A stretch of DNA of 11,036 nt from Candidatus Bathyarchaeota archaeon (GTDB lineage: Archaea; Thermoproteota; Bathyarchaeia; Bathyarchaeales; Bathycorpusculaceae): NCBI GenBank assembly GCA_014859805.1, contig JACUTN010000022.1, positions 1 to 11,036 of the forward strand. The letters run 5' to 3'. Under the pieces are notes generated by a model that saw only the letters and a program-made list of their open reading frames with translations, searched no databases and was not told the origin of the DNA. Position 1 is the stretch's first letter. Every line of letters starts with the position of its first letter. Below, piece by piece: positions 7,955-11,036 of the stretch. A program made the translations under genes and the position numbers.

Positions 7955-8471
7955 GAAATCTCCACGTGAAGGCATATATGCTTTCCCGCCATTTCCAGTT
8001 GTGCTTGTAACCGTTAGAGACAGCATTATTACAGTGGGCGCAGTGCATCTTTTTTCTTTTAATCCACCCATGTATCAAATTGGCATTATTCCAAAATCGT
8101 ACTCTTACGAACTCCTTGAGGAAGCAAAAGAATTTATTATTAATATACCAACGAAAGGGCAGATAGAAATTCTAGAGTTTTGTGGAACAACTTCCGGAAG
8201 GGATGTTGACAAGTTTCAGAAGCTGGGATTAACCCCGCAAAGAGGGAAAATCGTAGAAGCGATGCTAATCAAGGAATGCCCCGTAAATATTGAATGCAAA
8301 GTGTTGAGAAAGATAGATTTGGGGGGCTCCCATATCTGGTTCATTGGTAAAATAGTGGCTGTGCACATGGACAAGAACTATGATAAATCAGCAACTGTAG
8401 CCTATGGTTTGGAAAGGAAATACCGTGAAGTCGGGAAAGTGATTTATACACGACCAAAAAAACAAGGATAG
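7941..8471 (+). CDS. Flavin reductase-like / flavoredoxin-type FMN-binding protein
   Basis: A 176-residue protein of the flavin reductase-like split-barrel family, which binds FMN and serves either as an electron carrier or as an NAD(P)H:flavin reductase. The opening strand PPFPVVLVTVRDSIITVGAV corresponds to the family's P-x-P-V-x-L-V-T start, and FSFNPPMYQIGI to the strand that normally reads SxxPPxxxV. EFIINIPTKGQ and GTTSGRDVDKFQKLGLTP follow, the latter a strong family marker (SGR-x-x-DKF). ECPVNIECKVL and HIWFIGKIVAVHM form the last barrel strands. There is no signal peptide. Its ATG lies within the end of scpB, so the two are very likely co-transcribed and translationally coupled, although no functional link with condensin is known. 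It could donate electrons to, or share a flavin pathway with, the flavodoxin at 4988-5545; this is speculation from proximity. Confidence 0.86.
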   Translation: MRKSEKSPREGIYAFPPFPVVLVTVRDSIITVGAVHLFSFNPPMYQIGIIPKSYSYELLEEAKEFIINIPTKGQIEILEFCGTTSGRDVDKFQKLGLTPQRGKIVEAMLIKECPVNIECKVLRKIDLGGSHIWFIGKIVAVHMDKNYDKSATVAYGLERKYREVGKVIYTRPKKQG

Positions 8472-8472
8472 G

Positions 8473-8487
8473 TTTATATTTTAAATA
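8473..8487 (+). promoter_or_regulatory. Box A promoter of rps8e
   Basis: TTTATATTTTAAATA lies immediately after the stop codon of the flavoredoxin-like gene. Transcription would begin near 8500-8512, giving a short leader that carries GGAG at 8523-8526, nine bases before ATG 8536. The gene therefore probably has its own transcription unit, as expected for a ribosomal protein. Confidence 0.6.
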
Positions 8488-8535
8488 GTGATGATACTGA
8501 ACACTTGAGTTTGGCTAAACATGGAGAAGTGAAAA

Positions 8536-8934
8536 ATGTCGGTTTGGCACGGTGACTCGCACAAGAAAAAGCCTTCAGGCGGCAGAAAAAGAGGCTGTAG
8601 AAAAAAGAGGAAGTTTGAGCAAGGCTTGTTTCCTGCTGAAACTATCTTAGGCGAGACAAAACGAAAAGTTAAACGCCAAAAAGGTGGAAACCTAAAGGTC
8701 AAGGTTTTGAGAGACAAATACGCGTGTGTGACAGATCCTAAAAGTGGAAAGACAGAGAAAGTTGAAGTTAAACGTGTTATTAGGAACCCGGCAAATGTTG
8801 ATTACGACCGCAGAGGTGTAATAACGAAAGGAGCAATAATTGAAACGCCTAAAGGCTTGGCACGTGTCACCTCGCGTCCGGGACAAACTGGCGTAATAAA
8901 CGCGGTCTTAATCAGTGAAGAAAAGAGTGGGTAG
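8536..8934 (+). CDS. rps8e: 30S ribosomal protein S8e
   Basis: S8e is a small-subunit ribosomal protein found in archaea and eukaryotes but not bacteria, so it marks the window as archaeal. The 132-residue, strongly basic protein has the conserved N-terminus VWHGDSHKKKPSGGRKR, then FPAETILGETKRK, KVLRDKYACVTDP, NPANVDYDRRGVITKGAIIE and SRPGQTGVINAVLI, all in family order and at usual length. The start is supported by the GGAG ribosome-binding site. A three-codon frame (ATG GAG AAG TGA, 8521-8532) lies just upstream in the same phase and is probably fortuitous. It converges with the recombinase gene on the opposite strand, with only three bases between the stop codons. Confidence 0.97.
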   Translation: MSVWHGDSHKKKPSGGRKRGCRKKRKFEQGLFPAETILGETKRKVKRQKGGNLKVKVLRDKYACVTDPKSGKTEKVEVKRVIRNPANVDYDRRGVITKGAIIETPKGLARVTSRPGQTGVINAVLISEEKSG

Positions 8935-8937
8935 TTT

Positions 8938-10161
8938 TCAATTCATTTTAGAATGCGATGCAAATTCTTTACGAACAATGAATCCTATAGCTTCCATTTC
9001 TGTCATTTGTGGGTTCAGTGTTAGGGCTTTCCGGATTTTTGCTTCAAGCTCTTTTATTCCAAGTGATTTCACAAACTCTTTGACAATTACCAGTTTGCTG
9101 AGTTCTGATCTGCCAAAGTTACAAATCAGATATTTTCGTTCAATATCACCGATGTCGTATTTCATGCCTTGAACGGGATTTCCCATAAGATGTTTCTTTG
9201 TTTCCAAGTCTAAAATCGATCTATTCAACTCTGCTTCAAATGCTTTTCTTACAGAATTAGGTTGAGTTTTTTCCCGTTGTAAACCCGCCCGCTCTGCCGA
9301 GTCTTTAATAACACGCCAGACGCTTGAAACAGCCATTCTGTCACCAAAAGGCACATTTTTTCCTTCAGAAGCAAATAAGGGACTGTTGTCCGTTAACTCT
9401 CTTACATCAGCTCCTTTCTCCCTCATTTTCCGAGTTTTTCTTTTTCTTTCGGTAACATATGCTCTCAAAGCATCGCAAGCCTCAGCCCCAAAAAAAGCAA
9501 AAAACGGCACCTGCGAAGCTTTCTTATTAATGCGAGATGTAATACGAATTCTTATGGGAACTCTCTTATTTTCAACCTGATTTATGATGCGCCCATAATC
9601 GAGATTCCGTAACGCAGTTACCCCAAGTCCACTCTGATACATGCACAGAATTATAGCTCGGTTTCGAAGAGAACCAGCGTAGTCAGCCATGGCGTAAACT
9701 TGATCTTTGCTGAGAATAACCTCTTCTTTTTTTGTCTGTCTAGGAATGCGTTCAAGTTCTAGAGAGATGCCGTTCGCTTTAAAAAAAGATGTCAGACAGG
9801 TCCTTACGTGTCTTGCTCTTTCTCGTTTGCCAGAACTTAGTAGTTCAGTTATAAAGTCTTGCACAAGTTTTGTGATTGCAGGAGTTGCGGAAGTCGGTTC
9901 TTCTCGTGGCTCAATTTTTTTAGCAGTAGACCCAATGGCGATCAACTCGTTCGGGCTCTTGCCTGAGTATTTAGTGAACTTATATAAGGTTCTGAGAAAA
10001 CTGGGAATAGTTGTTCTCCATCCTGCTTTCTTTCTTAAATTCATGGTCCATTTTTTGACGCTCTCGTCTTTCAGCAACGATTTATATTCGGGAGCCTTGC
10101 TGACGAAATAGCCGCGTTTACTCCTTTCACGCCAGTCTTCTTTTAACATTTTATTATTCAC
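8938..10161 (-). CDS. Tyrosine recombinase/integrase-family protein with an altered active site
   Basis: A 407-residue protein with the layout of an archaeal phage-integrase-family recombinase. It has an N-terminal helical core-binding region (about 35-145), a catalytic domain (about 150-350) and a helical C-terminal tail. Recognisable blocks are LSKDQVYAMADYAGSLRNRA, MYQSGLGVTALRNLDYGRI, a basic hairpin around NKKASQ, SVRKAFEAELN, KHLMGNPVQGMKYDI and ERKYLICNFGR. By my alignment the second catalytic Arg (R305), a hairpin Lys (K213/K214) and the nucleophile Tyr (Y335) are kept. The first Arg position is Gly (G180 in SGLGV), the His of HxxR is Asn (N302) and the His of LMGH is Asn (N328). It may be weakly active, inactive, or a member of a subfamily with different chemistry. 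The start is GTG 10161, with ATG 10149 as an alternative. It follows rpo5 by 11 bases, so co-transcription is likely. No att repeats were seen. Confidence 0.82.
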   Translation of the reverse strand: MNNKMLKEDWRERSKRGYFVSKAPEYKSLLKDESVKKWTMNLRKKAGWRTTIPSFLRTLYKFTKYSGKSPNELIAIGSTAKKIEPREEPTSATPAITKLVQDFITELLSSGKRERARHVRTCLTSFFKANGISLELERIPRQTKKEEVILSKDQVYAMADYAGSLRNRAIILCMYQSGLGVTALRNLDYGRIINQVENKRVPIRIRITSRINKKASQVPFFAFFGAEACDALRAYVTERKRKTRKMREKGADVRELTDNSPLFASEGKNVPFGDRMAVSSVWRVIKDSAERAGLQREKTQPNSVRKAFEAELNRSILDLETKKHLMGNPVQGMKYDIGDIERKYLICNFGRSELSKLVIVKEFVKSLGIKELEAKIRKALTLNPQMTEMEAIGFIVRKEFASHSKMN

Positions 10162-10172
10162 ATTTTAATTAT

Positions 10173-10697
10173 TTAAAGTCTAATTTTTGCTTTTGGATCT
10201 GTAATCACTAATCTGTATGCGATGTGTTTTCCAGATGTGGGGCTTTTTCTAGTAACCTTAATGATGTCTCCAGGCTTTGCGCCTACTGCAATTACAGTGA
10301 CATCTGATGCTTTAATTCGGGGAAGTTGATGCGGCTCTATATGATACTTTTCTAAAAGGTCTTTCGCTTTTTCAGGTGGAAGAATTTCGTGTTTTGGCAC
10401 CAACTTGTGTTTGAAAATGTTGAAGGATGGAAAAACCTTCGGAATTAACTCAATACCGTACTTCTTTGCTTCTCTTTTAGCCGCCCAAGTGTATCGTGCG
10501 TTAGCAACTATAACTCCTTTTTCAACTGCAATTTCGTCCATAAGCTTTTTCAGGTTTCTAACAAAGGCTACCCCTACTACTTTTCGGTTTGGCATGCACA
10601 AAATAACTGCTCTTTTTCCCTTACGAAGTTTAACGATAAACTTGATGGTATCCTCTTGCTCCTCGCGTTTTATCAGCTTATAACCTCTAAGCTTCAT
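10173..10697 (-). CDS. rpo5: RNA polymerase subunit Rpo5 (RpoH) with an N-terminal Mrr-like domain
   Basis: The C-terminal domain (about residues 92-174) is unmistakably archaeal Rpo5/RPB5. It contains HKLVPKHEILPPEKAKDLLE, HQLPRIKASD, GAKPGDIIKVTRKSPTSG and AYRLVI, the assembly domain that anchors the polymerase jaw. Typical archaeal Rpo5 is only this, about 80 residues. Here residues 1-88 form an extra domain resembling Mrr-family restriction endonucleases. GYKLIKREEQ is followed by strand RAVILCMPN, then VGVAFVRNLKKL, a strand KGVIVANARYT and helix AAKREAKKYGIELI. By alignment the nuclease residues are lost: Asp to K19, Gln/Glu to L33 and Lys to M35. The architecture parallels eukaryotic RPB5, whose N-terminal jaw is nuclease-like. 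ATG 10697 lacks a ribosome-binding site and the open frame continues upstream to about 10766, so the true protein is probably near 197 residues. An RHH gene lies upstream and a recombinase downstream; rpoB is not adjacent within the window. Confidence 0.9.
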   Translation of the reverse strand: MKLRGYKLIKREEQEDTIKFIVKLRKGKRAVILCMPNRKVVGVAFVRNLKKLMDEIAVEKGVIVANARYTWAAKREAKKYGIELIPKVFPSFNIFKHKLVPKHEILPPEKAKDLLEKYHIEPHQLPRIKASDVTVIAVGAKPGDIIKVTRKSPTSGKHIAYRLVITDPKAKIRL

Positions 10698-10766
10698 AAG
10701 AATTAGAGCTTTTCTTTCCTCAATTGTTTGATCTTCAATAGAAGAGCCACGCTTACTGTTCTTTAT
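10698..10766 (-). other. Likely N-terminal extension of rpo5 without a canonical start codon
   Basis: Reading upstream from ATG 10697 the same frame stays open and encodes KNSKRGSSIEDQTIEERKAL then ILMK. This amphipathic helix would lead naturally into GYKLIKRE, much as a helix precedes the GYFI segment of yeast RPB5. No ATG, GTG or TTG occurs in this frame before the TAA at 10824-10826. The best-placed initiator is the ATA at 10766-10764, seven bases after GGAGG. Either a rare AUA start or a sequence variant at this codon would explain the arrangement. Confidence 0.5.
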
Positions 10767-10770
10767 AACG

Positions 10771-10778
10771 TCACCTCC
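10771..10778 (-). promoter_or_regulatory. Strong Shine-Dalgarno sequence ahead of rpo5
   Basis: On the minus strand GGAGGTGA is an eight-base match to the complement of the archaeal 16S rRNA 3' end. It is 73 bases upstream of ATG 10697, far too distant to serve it, but ideally placed for an in-frame start at about 10766. It is preceded by a run of seven Ts (10779-10785). Confidence 0.7.
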
Positions 10779-10785
10779 AAAAAAA
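10779..10785 (-). terminator. T7 tract, possible archaeal termination signal between the RHH gene and rpo5
   Basis: Seven consecutive Ts on the non-template strand lie between the RHH stop codon and the rpo5 ribosome-binding site. Archaeal polymerases can terminate at such tracts without a hairpin. Here it would give partial termination and set the RHH:rpo5 ratio. It is short and isolated, so confidence is low. Confidence 0.25.
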
Positions 10786-10823
10786 GGGAAAATAAAGGTA
10801 TTGCAACTTAAAACTCTCCAAGT

Positions 10824-10979
10824 TTACTGCTTCAACTGTTGTCTGAGAAGTTCTGCAACAACTTCTGAGGGCGTTTTGTTTGCAGTGTCAGCCTTCGTCT
10901 TCAGCTTGTTCATTAAATCTACATCTAAGGTAATTTCTAGCTTCGAAGTAGATGGTTGTGGTGTAGTCAACGTTTTCAC
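10824..10979 (-). CDS. Small ribbon-helix-helix (CopG/Arc/MetJ-type) protein
   Basis: A 51-residue protein beginning at GTG 10979 (MKTLTTPQPS) or at TTG 10970. Residues 13-51 fit a ribbon-helix-helix fold. The strand SKLEITLD would lie in the DNA groove, helix A is VDLMNKLKTKADTAN, the turn is KTPSE, and helix B is VVAELLRQQLKQ. Such proteins act as dimers, usually as repressors or as antitoxins. The start has two possible ribosome-binding sites: AAGG six bases before GTG, and AGGTGA five bases before TTG. A TATA box lies about 35 bases upstream. The stop codon is in the same frame as rpo5 and 57 bases before its presumed start, so the two are probably one operon and the RHH protein could regulate it. 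No toxin partner is visible. The function is not known. Confidence 0.7.
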   Translation of the reverse strand: MKTLTTPQPSTSKLEITLDVDLMNKLKTKADTANKTPSEVVAELLRQQLKQ

Positions 10980-11011
10980 CTTTTACCTTGCCACGGTATT
11001 TGTAAGAATGG

Positions 11012-11019
11012 CTATATAA
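11012..11019 (-). promoter_or_regulatory. Box A promoter of the RHH-rpo5-recombinase unit
   Basis: On the minus strand TTATATAG is a good TATA match. Spacing of about 25 bases puts the transcription start near 10990, a short leader before the RHH start at 10979 or 10970. No comparably clear box A lies ahead of rpo5 or the recombinase gene, although TTTAAATAA at 10169-10177 could weakly serve the latter. Confidence 0.5.
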
Positions 11020-11036
11020 GAGTTGCTATTTTTCAT

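Noticed and set aside
8488..8500. C-box-like GTGATGA followed by CTGA, suggesting a C/D box sRNA
   Set aside because: Only two bases separate the boxes, leaving no room for a guide, and no paired C'/D' boxes follow. The site is in the short rps8e leader.
8521..8532. Three-codon upstream frame ATG GAG AAG TGA before rps8e
   Set aside because: It overlaps the GGAG ribosome-binding site and is too short to judge; it probably arises by chance.
8900..10200. Attachment-site repeats or a dif-like site around the recombinase gene
   Set aside because: No tRNA gene, no clear direct repeat flanking the gene and no dif-like 28-base palindrome was seen by eye on either side.
10983..11036. Open frame of 17 codons at the right edge on the minus strand
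   Set aside because: It contains the proposed TATA box, shows no recognisable protein features and is cut by the window edge, so neither a small gene nor the tail of a larger one can be supported.

Overview
The window is archaeal chromosome, most likely from the TACK side and perhaps a Bathyarchaeia-type lineage. The evidence for archaea is ribosomal protein S8e, an RNA polymerase Rpo5 (RpoH) C-terminal domain, TATA-like box A elements about 25 bases ahead of several starts, and starts that lie very close to the predicted transcription start. The lineage is a guess from overall gene style and was not tested.

Layout, left to right. At 11-493 there is a RelB/RelE-type toxin-antitoxin pair whose toxin frame is broken by one base in an A tract. 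At 624-4864 smc and scpA overlap by one base. At 4988-5545 there is a flavodoxin-like protein, at 5597-7276 methionyl-tRNA synthetase, at 7343-7954 scpB, overlapped by a flavoredoxin-like flavin-binding protein (7941-8471), then rps8e (8536-8934). All of these are on the + strand. The window therefore encodes a complete Smc-ScpA-ScpB condensin, with scpB separated from smc-scpA by a flavoprotein gene and metG.

From 8938 to the right end everything is on the - strand. Read in the direction of transcription there is a TATA box near the window edge, a 51-residue ribbon-helix-helix protein (10979-10824, missed by simple ORF length cut-offs), an Rpo5 protein (from about 10766 or 10697 down to 10173), and a tyrosine-recombinase-family protein (10161-8938) that converges on rps8e with only three bases between the stop codons.

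The most interesting object is the Rpo5 gene. Textbook archaeal Rpo5 is about 80 residues and matches only the C-terminal assembly domain of eukaryotic RPB5. Here that domain (about residues 92-174) is preceded by a domain resembling Mrr-type restriction endonucleases, with the nuclease residues replaced. This is the architecture of eukaryotic RPB5, whose N-terminal jaw has a nuclease-like fold. The reading frame also continues upstream, without a canonical start codon, to a near-perfect Shine-Dalgarno sequence, which would lengthen the protein to about 197 residues. Its neighbours, an RHH protein and a recombinase with several altered catalytic positions, are not the usual rpoB/rpoA genes.
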